Assembly (NCBI GenBank): GCA_947034895.1
Contig: OX344765.1
Location: 23,069,001 to 23,133,000, forward strand
DNA: 64,000 nucleotides
Origin: Rhytidiadelphus loreus
Taxonomy: Eukaryota > Streptophyta > Bryopsida > Hypnales > Hylocomiaceae
Reading direction: 5' to 3'
Part shown: positions 25,501 to 37,515 of the stretch, one piece after another
Layout of the letters: each line of letters opens with the position of its first letter
Numbering within the stretch: position 1 is the stretch's first letter
Program-made: the position numbers and the translations under genes
Notes under the pieces: model-generated
Databases searched by the model: none
The model's input: only the letters and a program-made list of their open reading frames with translations
What the model was told of the DNA's origin: nothing

Positions 25501-27350
25501 GGTAATTTGGAGTTGGCCTTGCATGCTAGGGGGCAATTGATGTCACTTGTTTGAATCCTCAAGACTAAACAAAAATATTAGTGTCTCACAAAAAAAAGTT
25601 GGAGTTTCTTCTCTCATAATACGTCAAGGTGTCATCAACATGGAACTTGGGAGATTGTTGGTGTTGGGCTTGTAGTTAATGAATAGATTATAGATGAATT
25701 ACAACTTATGGATGGAGTTAACCCCTAAAAGACAAACGGGTGACCTTGGAAATCATCTCTTTTCATTACTATGTAAATCATTGGCTTAAGAAATAGCAAA
25801 AACACTCATTGTAAGTCAAACTACTATAGAAGACTTCCCCTTTTCACAACAAAATTTTAAAGATGAATAGTTGCACTTTTGTCCTATTGACCTATTGTCT
25901 TTGAAGGATTCCTTGTCATCCATTGGATGCCAAATGTTTGTGTTGATGTTTAAGAGTCAACGTTGGAAAATAAGGTGGCTAAAAAATTGATGAGAAAGAT
26001 GTCAAATTTTCTTTCAAATGTACTCAATTGCTTTACCATTGCTACACATTTAGAGCTTTGCAATCAATTGTAAGGTTGGCAACCATGGTTTGACAATTGA
26101 TATACATGTAGCATGACTGCTACTCTACCAAATCTGACTAGAATCACATGATTAAGACCCTTGGTATGTTCTCCCTTTTTTTTACTAAACTCTTTCTTTA
26201 TGGGTTTTAGGGTTTTGCTTCTAAGCAATTGTTGTTAAAAGTCTAACAAGAGGTTACGATTCTGTATCAATTTGTATAGAATAGGTACTAATTCTAATCT
26301 CTTAAGAGAGTAGTTTCACTCAAGATTGTCTATGTGATCACAAACATACAAACAAACATTATCTAAAAAAAGCCAACCTTTAGAAGAAGATGGATATGAA
26401 CCAAAATTTGATCTCATTGAATCAAAAATATACATTGGTTTTAATTTCTTTTAAATAAATGAAAGTAAAGAAACTAGATAATTTTTTGTAAAACTTCCTA
26501 ATTTTATTCATGCTAATTACAGGGAACAAAAGTAGCTAAACATGAATCCTATAGGAACAATTCAATCCAACTACATTAATAATGAAATTTAGTGGTATGA
26601 TACCTATAGTATTACACTATTACTTATCTCATCAAGTAATTCACCCTAATTTTCATTTAGTTGACAATTAGTGTTTATCTTGGATACTAATTTAGTCAAT
26701 GATGCTAATGCAAGCATGTGAACCTTCATATATATGAGTAAATATCTTACAATCATTGAAGGTGTTTATATCATAAACACCTATAATATAGTTATCTATA
26801 ATATAGTTACACTATAACTTTGAAAGGTTTCTATAATATAGACATCTATCTACCTAAATTTAGTTGACAATTAGTCTTCATGTTGACACTTAATTAGTAT
26901 TGGTAATAGTAGATACGTTAGTATTAAAGTTTGTAATTAGTATTGCAAACACTAAACTTGATTATTGGTGTATCAAGGTTATTATAATACTCTTACATGA
27001 AATTTAAAATCAATAATTAACTAACTATAATACATATTAAATTAGATTGAATTGTATGTAAACCACGGTCAATAGGTACACTAATAATGAAATTTAGTAT
27101 AACCACACTACTCCAATTGATTTGGAAATGCTATAAATTTTTACTTTTTTTACTTTTTGATGAAGATTTTTTTTATCAAGAGCACATATATATATATATA
27201 TATATACTTTTTAAAGAGGGAGATTTCTATAAAAATATTGGTAAAAACATTCATCAAGAGTAAAGCCTATAGCATTTTTAAATCACTTAGTAGCATAATT
27301 AGGCGTGAAACAATTCTACTACGAAGATTACCATACTTAAAAAAGTGTAG
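22583..27350. other. Long AT-rich intergenic stretch
   Basis: No gene can be supported in this 4.8 kb. It contains a repeat copy at 24532-24757, a solitary TTAACCCCTAAAAGAC end-like motif at about 25719, a region of short CTATAATATAG repeats at 26770-26850 and a (TA)n tract at about 27187-27208. All frames are short. Confidence 0.65.
24532..24757 (+). repeat. Dispersed element related to 40737-40975
   Basis: This roughly 225-bp block matches the element at 40737-40975 in the same orientation. Shared stretches include CCATATTCTxGACGATGAAC, CAACTAACTTCTCATTCAT, GAAAAGACAACCTTC and AATTTxGAAAAAGGAT. The terminal TTAACCCC repeats of the other copy are degraded here (CTTAAGC and GGTTAAAC), so this is the older copy. 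Confidence 0.8.
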
Positions 27351-29517
27351 TTTTCACCTTGGAGCCCAAACCCTACTGGACCAAGCCCTAAAACAGGGTT
27401 TTCGGAGTCAGGGTTTAAGGTGTCGTCGTGAGAGAAGGAAGGAAAGAAGAATTCTTCAGAATTTCGATTCTTGAGTCCAGAGCGCGGCGTTACTGAATCC
27501 ATGCCTAGCCAAGAAATTTGTAATTCTGCTCACAATTCGGAATTTCTGGAATGAAAATTTCTCAGTATCTGTGACGTTGTCCAACAAAGTTGTCACATTT
27601 CGGACTGGGCTACTGTTGAGGGACCATAAATTGCGCAAGAGGGCGTCATGGGCTTAAGCATTTGGAGAGAAACAACTGCTATCGGTCTTTGAAGAGGTTA
27701 TGCAAGGAATCCGTACTTGAATCGTTGGATTTGGATGAACCTCTAGGGTTTTAGGGTTTAGGGAGTTTTCTGTGCTTTTGTCTACCGCTGTACTTTGCAA
27801 AAGGAGGAACCAATTGGTGGTCGATGAGGTGGTGATGATTTTGCAATAAGAGCTAGGGTTCATGAGGGATGCTGACACTGCATTTCTCGTGGGCTTGATC
27901 GACGAAACGCGAAGTTTTGCAGTGCGACACTTTGATCAGTGAGTACTAATTGTAAGTGAACACGACAATTGCGCTACTCTCGATTTCACTGTGCATAGTA
28001 TAAACTGGGCCTAAAACTCCATGAATCCATTCCCCTTCTGCGCATGGGTGATGATGCTTCTGTTAGTTCTGTAGGTCGTGGGTAAGGAGTTTTGTGGTAC
28101 CTTCGTGGTTTAGGTTCAATCGGGAGCTGAATCTTTTATGAGTTCGTTCGTGGTGCTGGATCGTGGTGCAACAGGGGTTGCAACTATTCTTGATCTGCTT
28201 CTTGTGGACGCCGGCGATCGTGATTCTTCTTCTTCTTCCGCTTCTTGCAGGTGCGTTTCCCGAGCTTGAATCGTGACGACTGCCCTTTTGTTGCTAAGTG
28301 GTTGCGAGGTTGGGTTGGATTAGAGAGGAGGAAGGGGGACTTGAATTATTAAGGAACTTGTTTGAAAACGTTTTTCAAAGCTTGAGTTTTGCGGTGGTCG
28401 TGTGCCTACTCTTCTATCATTTTGGGTGGCACGAGAATTAGGGTTTATGGAACCGTGTAGTGGTGGGATAGCAATGGAGCCTGTAATGTATAACTGCACT
28501 GGAGCATAGCTGATGCGAAATACTGCTATGCTGCAAGCCAGTATGTTTCAGCCCATGGTTTTGGTGTGATCAACTGCAAGAGGGTTGGCTTTCGATTTGA
28601 AGAATTGATGAATATGGCAGTAGTGTCCGCATCTAAGAACCGGTTTGTTAGTGTATCTTGGTTGATACTGTCTACTTAGAGCGCTTGCACTGAGCCTTAG
28701 CACAGGCTTGTGCTTTTATGGGGACAGGTTGGTGATAATTCCGATGGTTTTGAAGCCTCTTTGAACAGCGGCTATCCAATTTTTCCTGTGAACTTGTTGA
28801 GGGCTATCAAAAGTCATCTCTGTGAATTCTTTGAGGGTGATTTTTGCTGATATCTGGCGTGGTGGAGCTTTTAGGGTTTAGTGCGATCGAGCTGGCATCA
28901 AGGGCTTGGTGGTCTTCGTAGGGCTCCCGAAGGGCTACGTCAAGGTGAATACTCCAGGGAGCCCCCGTGTATGACCATCAATCACTGAGTTTCTTGGGAA
29001 GCAAGACCTACAATTGGTATAAAAAATTGAGTGATCTAGCGGCTCTGGCTGTCCGCAGTTCAGCTGTTATCGCTCAGTCTCTGGATTTTGACATACTTCT
29101 GGGCCTTCGAACTTTCATTACCTGGGGCTGTAGGGCTTACAGTTCTCTCTGGCGTTTACATCAGGCCTTGAGGGTTTCCAAGCGGGTTTTCTGTGTGGCG
29201 TCTCTGGGACTATTTTTCGGGAACAGGAGGTAAGTAGGTTCTTGGTAGGATCCAATTTTGTTAATACTTTTCTTGGGATTCTTAGGTTTTATGTTTCAGC
29301 AGGGTCCTAGACGTCGGATATTGCATCTCAAGAGGGACAGCGATTTTCTGGGTGTTTATATTGCATAGTTCATGGCTTTCAACCTTATCGGAGGCTGGGT
29401 GCAGGCTTTCAGGTACAACGAAGCTCAGCCTTTCATGATTTAGGGTTCTGGGAAGCAAACGCTTTAAAAATCTTTCGTCAATATTCAATGAAACAGAAGA
29501 GAAGGTGAGGAGTGAAC
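27351..29517 (+). other. GC-rich leader upstream of the NEPRO-like gene
   Basis: A sharp shift to about 48% GC at 27350 continues into the gene, so this 2.2 kb is probably promoter plus a long transcribed leader. A strong 5' splice site (AGG/GTAAGTAGG) lies at 29230-29231, with acceptor-like sequence TTTATGTTTCAG near 29300, consistent with a 5' UTR intron. Repeated TTAGGGTTT motifs (about 27744, 28438, 28870 and 29438) are telobox-like. No other protein is recognised; a separate non-coding transcript cannot be excluded. Confidence 0.5.
27744..27763 (-). promoter_or_regulatory. Telobox cluster (AAACCCTAA)
   Basis: Three TAGGG units in a row form two overlapping AAACCCTAA teloboxes on the minus strand. 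In plants this motif is typical of promoters of ribosomal-protein and ribosome-biogenesis genes. It lies about 1.75 kb before the NEPRO-like start codon, near the left edge of the GC-rich leader. Confidence 0.5.
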
Positions 29518-30795
29518 ATGGGGAAGAAATCTGGGAAAGGTGGGCTACCTGCCTTTATCCCGCGTCCACCCACTTGCCTAAAACAATTCGCAGAGGAAAC
29601 CTTCGACAGCAAGAAGGTGGAGGAAGAGGCGAAATCTATTCAGAACCGATTGAGGGGTCTCTTTACCCAAGTCTGGGAAGATAATGCTATTTTTCAAAGA
29701 ATCATGTACAAGAACCAAAACCAACACCGGAGAACGGTTTACTTCCGTCGTTTGCTGCAAGTGCGGCGAGATTTACTTCTACTTGAATCGTTTCCACTCA
29801 AAGAGGTTGTCGAGGCACTACCTCATTGCGTCTCTTTCTCGAAGCAGAAGACTCTCCCCCCGAAAGCTGTCTTAAACAGCCTGGGTCATGACTTGCAATC
29901 CAAGGAACAAATGATTTTAACTGTCCAGCGACGGTTGCTAGGAGCTTCTCGGCTATTACAGATGATGGCAGATCCTATTTTGAATGCGGGCTTGGCGATT
30001 GAGGGACTCTTGAGCCAAGCTTTCTTCATGCCGTTCGCCCTCACCGTACTGGCATTGCTTGCCCGCTTTCGTATGATACTAATCAAAGCTCTTTATGAGG
30101 TGATCGCAGCTTTCAACTTGGTGTCAGCCTCCGTGAAGAAGTTGGAAATTCCATCTGTTCAGACAGATGTTCCTCTCTTCTTAGAATGCAGGTGGGATGG
30201 TGTGAAGCTGGTATTCTTAGAGAAAGCTCCTCCTCCTCCGCCACCTCAAGAGCTTATCCCATTGCCGTCCTCTCTATCAGATGCAGAAAAGCTTCCTGAT
30301 GTCGGTTGGTTCATAGAAGACCGGTCCACCTCGGTTCAGAGCATTGGAGTATTGAAACCTGCCCTTTATGAGCGAGAGGAAAGCTTTATCTTGGAAGGCC
30401 CTCAATTTGAGCTCCTCGGAGAAGAGGACGACGTAGAAGCGGCTGGTGTTCCAATTTCAACACTCGGCGCTGCCATGGAATCAGAGGTCTCCTCAGGTAT
30501 TCAGGAGATAACGCAGAGCTTTAGCGCAGAGATGACTGGTGATCATCGAGAGGCAGTTTCCACACCCTGCTCAAGTAGGGAAGCAGATATCTCTTCGAGT
30601 AAGCATAAGTTGGCGCAGGATTTGAAATCAGATGTGAGAGCTGAATTAGAGAGCTGGAAGGCTGAGTTAGAGAACTGGGGGAGTAATGAAGACAAGTTAG
30701 TGGTCAAAAGCAAGAAGAAACGAGTGGCGTATGTTTCTGTTGAGCTTGGAGAGTCTAAGAAATCCAAAACTCTGAAAACAGGTAATTTTATTTAG
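29518..30795 (+). CDS. NEPRO-like nucleolar protein (DUF4477 family)
   Basis: A single open exon encodes 425 residues from the ATG at 29518. Its first half resembles animal NEPRO: a paired-helix pattern with a QVRRDLLLLESFPL segment (compare KxxxCLKRLKNMNLxG), VQRRLLGASRLLQMM (compare VLMKVLGACKLLLRLL) and a hydrophobic, Arg-containing helix pair at about 165-195. A Pro-run (APPPPPPQ, about 236-242), an acidic middle and a basic C-terminus (KSKKKR, about 398-403) follow. NEPRO is nucleolar and linked to pre-rRNA processing with RNase MRP; that role here is inferred from distant similarity. The frame stops just after an ACAG/GTAATT donor-like site, so a further 3' exon is possible. Telobox motifs upstream fit a ribosome-biogenesis gene. 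Confidence 0.62.
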   Translation: MGKKSGKGGLPAFIPRPPTCLKQFAEETFDSKKVEEEAKSIQNRLRGLFTQVWEDNAIFQRIMYKNQNQHRRTVYFRRLLQVRRDLLLLESFPLKEVVEALPHCVSFSKQKTLPPKAVLNSLGHDLQSKEQMILTVQRRLLGASRLLQMMADPILNAGLAIEGLLSQAFFMPFALTVLALLARFRMILIKALYEVIAAFNLVSASVKKLEIPSVQTDVPLFLECRWDGVKLVFLEKAPPPPPPQELIPLPSSLSDAEKLPDVGWFIEDRSTSVQSIGVLKPALYEREESFILEGPQFELLGEEDDVEAAGVPISTLGAAMESEVSSGIQEITQSFSAEMTGDHREAVSTPCSSREADISSSKHKLAQDLKSDVRAELESWKAELENWGSNEDKLVVKSKKKRVAYVSVELGESKKSKTLKTGNFI

Positions 30796-33700
30796 GAGGA
30801 GCTTCCAGAGCAGAAGCGAGCTATCTTCTGAGCAGGGAAAATGTTCCTGCTCATAACAGTGGTAGCTCTTTCTCTGGCATGTATCCTTAGCATTAGTTGA
30901 GCTGCAAGATTTGCAAGCATTTGGTATGCACATGCCTTCTATTTCACCCAGTTTTTGCTGTGTCGGGTTTAAACTTTTCGTCAAACAAACTTTTGAAGCA
31001 TCTATGTCATGAGCAGGAAGTAGCATCTAATAAATATCTGGGCTTAGCATTGGTACCTTCAAGTGGTGTCTCCAAGTCTGGTGATGCAACTCGCGCTGCT
31101 CAGGCATCTTTGGCTCATCCCGCTTGCATCAAAGAGTGAGCATCTTGCATGTACCGGTGCCAGTAGTTTCAGCTGCTCTATGTTTGGGGTGGATTAGGGC
31201 AATACGTTGGGCTTGTAAGGTAGGAGAATCTAAAACCAACAGTTTTGCATTAGAGAGCATAATTCTTATCACTAGGCTAATCAAATATTCGTTGATTCTT
31301 GTTAGGAGGGAATTTCAATGCACCTATGTTCTATGTGGATACTTCAAAGGTTATGAGGTTTCAAAGTTATGACCAGAAACAAACAGTACATTCTCGTAAC
31401 ATGCACTCATTGTCCAATGTTGGAATGAGGACATTGTTGGAATTGTAATCTCCTATGTTAAAACCTCATGACCTCTTGTTGAATGTAGTCCATTCAAAGC
31501 TTATGTTTGAAAGGTTTTAGTGAACCTTGGTATTTACTAAATTATCTTGAGATTATTGTGTTTGTAGTGCATGTTGAGAAGTCATAGAATTAAAATTGCT
31601 AGTGGTTTGTTTTAACCCCTAAAGGTCCATTGTCCCTTTGGGGGACAAATGGGATTTTGGGCAAGTACCTGTGGGCTGAAATTTTACCCTGATATTTTGA
31701 AACATTTTTTGAAGATAGAAAAGCTAATAAGCTTTGTGGGAATATAATATTTTTTTCAATTGGTGCCTATGAACAAAAGTTATGTCCAAATAAGCTCAAA
31801 ACAAGGGACGAGGGGCAACAAAAAAAAAATTCAAAAATTCAAAATATTTTTTTTGAATTTCTTTTCCCTTATTGATATTCATTAAAGCATTTGCAATGCA
31901 TGATCTAGTATCCCAGACAATATTGAAACTCTACCAAGTGTACACAAATTTCTATTTAAATTTGTGCTTCATTATTGGGGCCTCCAACTGGTTCATTTGC
32001 AAAATGTGAAGGACTTGTGAGTTGGCTTCTTGTAGGAATAGTCATTATTGCCAATACTTTCCAAGCATTGGTATGTGTGCTAATCAATTCAACCTTCCTT
32101 TGTTTCCATGAAAAGTCTTTTTTTAATGTAGATTCTTTTATTTATTTCTTTTTATAATACAAAAAATCAGTTTGACGTATGGATTATTGACTTTGCATTG
32201 GGTCAATTTGTTCAAAGAAAAAACTGGCACTATGTAGGCCACGAGGAATGGCCTACCATTTGTTGTTACAAGACTTATATGCTAAGTACACATTGTAGAT
32301 ACTATAAGTTTGAAATTGATTGTATTTGCTACAATTGAAAGGATGAAATGGATGACCATTGAAGAAAAATTGGTCAATTTTGATGGAAGGAGGAAATCAC
32401 TTGGAGAAGCTCCAAAAATTTTAAAACCTTTAAAATACATATTGTACAATCTACCTCTAATATAAAATGGGTTTAAATTAGTAAAAAAAGATTATGCTCT
32501 AATTTCTTTCTTTTTGATAGATGGAAGTATGGTAAAAACAACTTATTGCAATTAAAACTAGGAATTTGTCCTCATGTCATTGCTTGATTTTAAAATCCCC
32601 CCCTACACACACATAAAAGAGAAATGTGGGAAATGGCAAGAGCAATTGAAACTATATTTTTTTGACAAAGTACAAATTTGTTATGAATTTTTGAAGCGTG
32701 CTACTTGTCATGGTCAAAAGAGTTCCTAGACTACCCCAAAACCAATAAAAATATAGGATTTGATCTTACTCACCTAAGGCAATCACAATATTTCCTAATG
32801 TAGAAGCCTAAAAAAGTAATTTCCTACAATAAATTTATATTGAAAAGTTGGAAGTTCTTAATGAGATCACTAGTCACTCCATTATTGTCATCTAAGACAT
32901 TGATTATGACCCAAAATCCACTTATTGAAACCCTCTATGATGAGGTCATTCCCTAGGTGTCCATTATGGGTCTTTTGACTACAATGGGTTATTTTACCAC
33001 ATAGAATATTTTGAAAGAAAAATTTCAAATTACATAGATAAATTCAACACAAAATATTTATATTACAAAAAGATGACCCTATAACCCTATGACATTTTTA
33101 ATATGTCATATAGTTATAGGTTGGAACTTGTATTAAACAATATTATGTGACTAAAAAATAATCCAACTTGTCAAAGCAAAATGTTAAATTTACCATTTAA
33201 TACATCCTACACCAATGGTGGGCCTTTTGGAGGATCGGAGGGCTTGTATATTTGTGATCATCAAAGTGATTTGATGCAAAAAAATTCTCAGCCAATCTAG
33301 TATTAGTATTAGTATTTATCTTTTATTTTTATATTTGAATTATATGCATGAGTCTTCTATTTCATCCTATTGTAACTTTAACTCTTGTTTTGATCTCTTT
33401 GGTGTGCAAGACAAAATTTCAACAACTTCCACAGAGGAGTGACTAGAACTAGACAAAGTGATACTTTGATATTGTAAAATGTTTTTGTAGTTGATAAACC
33501 AACTTCCACTCAAAATTTTAAAAGGAATCCAATTTTTTTTTTGAGATGGTTCCAAAATTTGGTTACACTAACAATTCTAATGAATATTGCATAATACCCT
33601 TCGTTATGGTCAGATTTGCTAAAAATTTAACCCCCCCCCCGTCCCACTAAAAACCTCCAAATTCTTTTGATGACATTACTAAACTGCATTCATATCTTGT

Positions 33701-33944
33701 TGATAGATTTTATTGAGTTAGAATACATATGAGCCTTATATATTTCTTCATTCTTAGATGATGCGTTTTCTCATGAATTGACGAACCTTCAGGAATTTGA
33801 CAGGACACTATTAAGAAAATTGTGTTTTAGATGATGTTCAATATAACAATCGATGTCTAAGTTGAATTTAACAACCCTTGTTTTTATGTCAACAATGACG
33901 TTCAATGTAACATCTTGATTTGACATCCTGGTTTCTTATAGTGG
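30796..33944. other. 3' flank, then AT-rich DNA
   Basis: Genic composition persists to about 31250 and probably includes 3' UTR. From there the DNA is AT-rich. A TTTTAACCCCTAAAGGTCC motif at about 31611 is like the terminal repeats of elements at 17196 and 21950, but its partner end was not found. No gene is recognised. Confidence 0.55.
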
Positions 33945-36706
33945 GAGAATGCATAAAGGAACATGACAAGATGTTGTATAGAGAGCACATGAAGGAGCAA
34001 GATTGGTTGATTGAAATGCGAGAATTGGAGGAACTCCACGTGCAGAAGATGAACGAGTTCGATCTCCAACTTCGCCTTCTTGAAAAGCATATTTTGGTGG
34101 CAGAAAACAAAAAGCAAGTTTCCATACAAAGCGTCGCTACTTGAGAGCCAAGAAGCCACCTTGAAAGACATGGATGATGAATATAGAAGAAGGTCAGTTC
34201 ATGATGTTTCCTTCTTAAATTAGGTTGAATCTTCTTAATTGATTAGTGCGAGGGTCTTTTTAACACTTACTGTATCTGTTTCTCGTTGAACATTTGTGGC
34301 AGATAATCAAAGAGACCGACAGGACACACGCCCTGAGGTCAAAACTACAGAAGGAAATGAAGAGGGTGAAGGGAATCATGGACGACAGGCAGAAAGCTTA
34401 CGATCTGCATTTTCAGAAAATGTAGAAGGAATTGGAAGGTGTAGAAGCAACAGCAGCCAAGAGAGTTGCAGAAGTGGAAGCAAAATGCTCTACGTTGAAT
34501 CAAAAGTTCAAAGCAAGCATTCAATTTGGGCTTTTACAATTTGGATTTTCATAAATACTTGTGTGTCCAATTTCTAGCATTCTCTATTCCAGGATGATAC
34601 CACTAGATGAGTCTAGATGTGGAATTGATGATTAATGATGAAGAAGTTGAGCAAACGTTGTGAAAGTATTCCAAGGATCTTGTAGACCTAGCGACATCGA
34701 TGGAGACTGTTTTTGTGGAAATTTCCTACGAGAAAACCATTATCCAGAAGTCTCAAGCAATAATAGATCAGGTTACTGCTAGACAAATTCGAAGATCTAT
34801 CTGATTTAAAATTTTCTTTTGGTAATTGAAGTGAAAAAAACAGTCAGTTTCAACACTAGTTGCAACGTTTTAGTTCGTCTAAAGTTGACTTGATTTTCCA
34901 ATTAGAAACGATAGGATTGACTGGTTTCCGGAAGATTAGTATGATTGATATTTGTGGAATTGAATGCCAATGTGCAGAGCTCAAGATAATTTCCGAATTC
35001 AACTATGTCTGGTACAAAAAGATCAAATCTAGGCTTTTTTTACTTTCACCTAAGTTTATAGAAATGGTCTAACAAAAATCCGTTTTCCAGCATTTTGTGG
35101 TTCTACCATCAGGAGTTGCAGCCCTTGTTGACACTTGAATATGAATCTTCTTTAAATTCCATCATGCTAATCACAAGCACAAGCAAATGAAAAATTCAAC
35201 TTTTATTGTACCAGTGTGTCTACTTCTATGTTCTCTACGCGGCAAGCAATTCTGAAGTGCTCTTCTGATACAGTTGAAGAAGGAGAAACAAACCCGTGGC
35301 GGATGAGATTAAAAGGCTTTGCAAACATTGATGTTGGCGACATTGAATGTCAACAGGTAGTTGGTTGTGCTTCATCATTTCAGGTGTGTAGTCCGTGAAT
35401 TAATTTGTGTTTAGTCAATTATTACTCATTGATGTCCGTGCTCATTAGAAATTCTTTTCTTACAGTCAACCGCATGTGTTGTTGCACCAGCCAGGTCGAT
35501 AATCTCCTGGATATGCGAGATGTAAAGATTGTGGAGAAGAAGTTGAAGGCGGCGGTAGCGGCTAATGCGATTACACTGAAAAACTTCAGTTGTTGGGTAC
35601 AGTCCATGAACAAGAGATTGTGAAGAACAATTTCACTGCGAAGTTGACTCAGATCATCGAAGAGAATGAGGTTGGCAAATGGCCAGATCTTACAAAACCA
35701 GTATGTAACGGACAGGCATCGTGAAATCAATCGTGAAGCTTTACCAAAGAAGACTGAAATCAAGCATCAAAGGTAATCCTGATTTCAGTCTTCAAATGAA
35801 AAGTCGTTTTAAGTCGTTATGGAGCTTGTTTCTGGTACTTAATAAAATGGAACTTGATCTTACCAAGCCTCTCCTCTGTCGGAGACAACGAAGTTAGTGC
35901 CATTCCATTTGTGAGTACGAGTCATAAGGGGGCATCTGTTGGGCAAGCAAGTACTTCATAAATTTGTGAAAGTTTTGGACACGGCTAGCTATCTTGCGAA
36001 TTGGACAAGGAGCATGCTTTTGCCGCGTATCGCATGGTGCAGAAATACTTGACTTACTGAATGGATTTTCAGAAGCCAATAGAAATGTGGAGCGCTTGAA
36101 TGCGATACTGAAAGAACTTCAAGTACATATTTCCAAAGCATACTTAACATACTTGAGCACTACCCACCTTTTTCACTGCAATTGCGCCGTGGTTGCTAGT
36201 AACTTCTCACTTTTAATCATTGGTTACGTACCAGTGCTTTGATTCTTGAACTCAAGATTTGCCAAAGGATCCAAGCATCTTGGATGCCTGGATTCTTCCT
36301 TGAATCAACAATCGGGTTCAAATTTGACTGGACATGCTCTAGACATTCTTTAATGTCTGGATCCCCGTCACCGAGTTTAGGAAAAACTAGGCTACCTCTG
36401 TACTCGGCTATGACGAAGTCTGCCAAAACTGCAATGAAGAAGGATGGTAAAGAGGAGAAGCCTCGAGCCAAGTCCAGCATCGCGAGGTTTGGTTCCCTCA
36501 GTCATCCGAACAACCCCCTTGCGTTGCTGGTCACGGAGACGGAGCTGAAGAATAAAGGGAAAGACATCGAGCTGCTGCGAAAAACTCTCCAACGCGTTAG
36601 CCGTCAACCGGGGAAACCTGTTCTGGAGTGCCAGACTGAACATGACGATGCACGAGACGCAGTGCTACTGGCGCTACTCACAACGCCCTGCTTTCCCTCT
36701 CGATAA
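33945..36706 (+). pseudogene. Decayed gene for a coiled-coil protein
   Basis: A string of exon-like blocks on the plus strand encodes charged, helical, Leu-spaced sequence: 33945-34130 (EHDKMLYREHMKEQDWLIE..), 34137-34192 (LLESQEATLKDMDDEY), 34303-34520 (ALRSKLQKEMKRVKGIMDD..), 34640-34770, 35218-35355, 35480-35670, 35695-35772, 36062-36122 and 36410-36706 (KSAKTAMKKDGKEEKPRAK..). Several end at GT and start after AG. In-frame stops at 34423-34425 (within QKM*KELEGVE) and 34661-34663, and frame changes near 34130 and 35590, break the frame. I do not recognise the family. The last block is the best preserved, has higher GC and could be a surviving short frame. Calling this a pseudogene assumes these blocks belong to one ancestral gene. 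Confidence 0.6.
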
Positions 36707-37515
36707 TTTATTAAATTGAGCACATGAACCTTTAACCCCTGCAAGACCCTTAGGTAGTCCAAATTTCCAAAAATGCGAACATGCTTCATGATGTGCAACT
36801 CAGAGTAATCATTTTGTGATGAGTTTGTTTTATCAACAATATTTCTTGAGGTTGTTTAATTAACAATAATTGAACATGGTCTTCCTTTCCCTCTAATTTT
36901 CTTGCATCACACAATACTTTTCAATATTCCTCGGGTGGGTGATTGGCCTCCAGAACTTCCGATGAGCGAATACTCTCACCTGATCAACGATGCGTGAAAC
37001 TCACGAATAGAAACAGTGAACAGAATTCAGATTTGAAACATGCATTTTAATTTTATGCGTGAGAGAAATATGCAAAAGATCGTTTTTGTCTTGATTAAAG
37101 ACAACAGTTGTGCTCTTACAGGTGCCGAATTTCAACTCCCAAACACCGTTTCAGTCTGAGTTAGGGAGTCTGAGACTGACTAGGGAGCCAACATCCCACC
37201 GAGGTTACTGCAAACAGTGATAATACCTCAGGTGAGGAAGGCTGGATTACCACAGGTTCTCAAGCAATTAGATATGCCAGGTAACTGCCAGGTTGTCCCT
37301 TCTCACCTCGTCAATATTTCGGTTGTTTTATCAGTAGTAAACAGTGTAACTCTAAAGCACCAACTGAGTTATTGGTTAGCCATTAGTCCAGAAGCCGACA
37401 TTAGCTAAAAAACTGACAATTCGGCTAAACACGAACTATCTATGTGGCACAATCTGCACAAGGTTTTCGCATACTCTACATGATATGTACCGACAATTTT
37501 TTCCTGGTTTAGACG
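36707..37515. other. Intergenic DNA between coiled-coil relic and PIMT
   Basis: This holds a TTTAACCCCTGCAAGACCC element-end-like motif at about 36731 and otherwise mixed DNA, including the likely 3' UTR of the minus-strand PIMT gene. No other gene is recognised. Confidence 0.5.

Noticed and set aside
31124..31372. Short plus-strand frame after the NEPRO-like gene
   Set aside because: No motif and no splice sites that would join it convincingly; probably 3' UTR.
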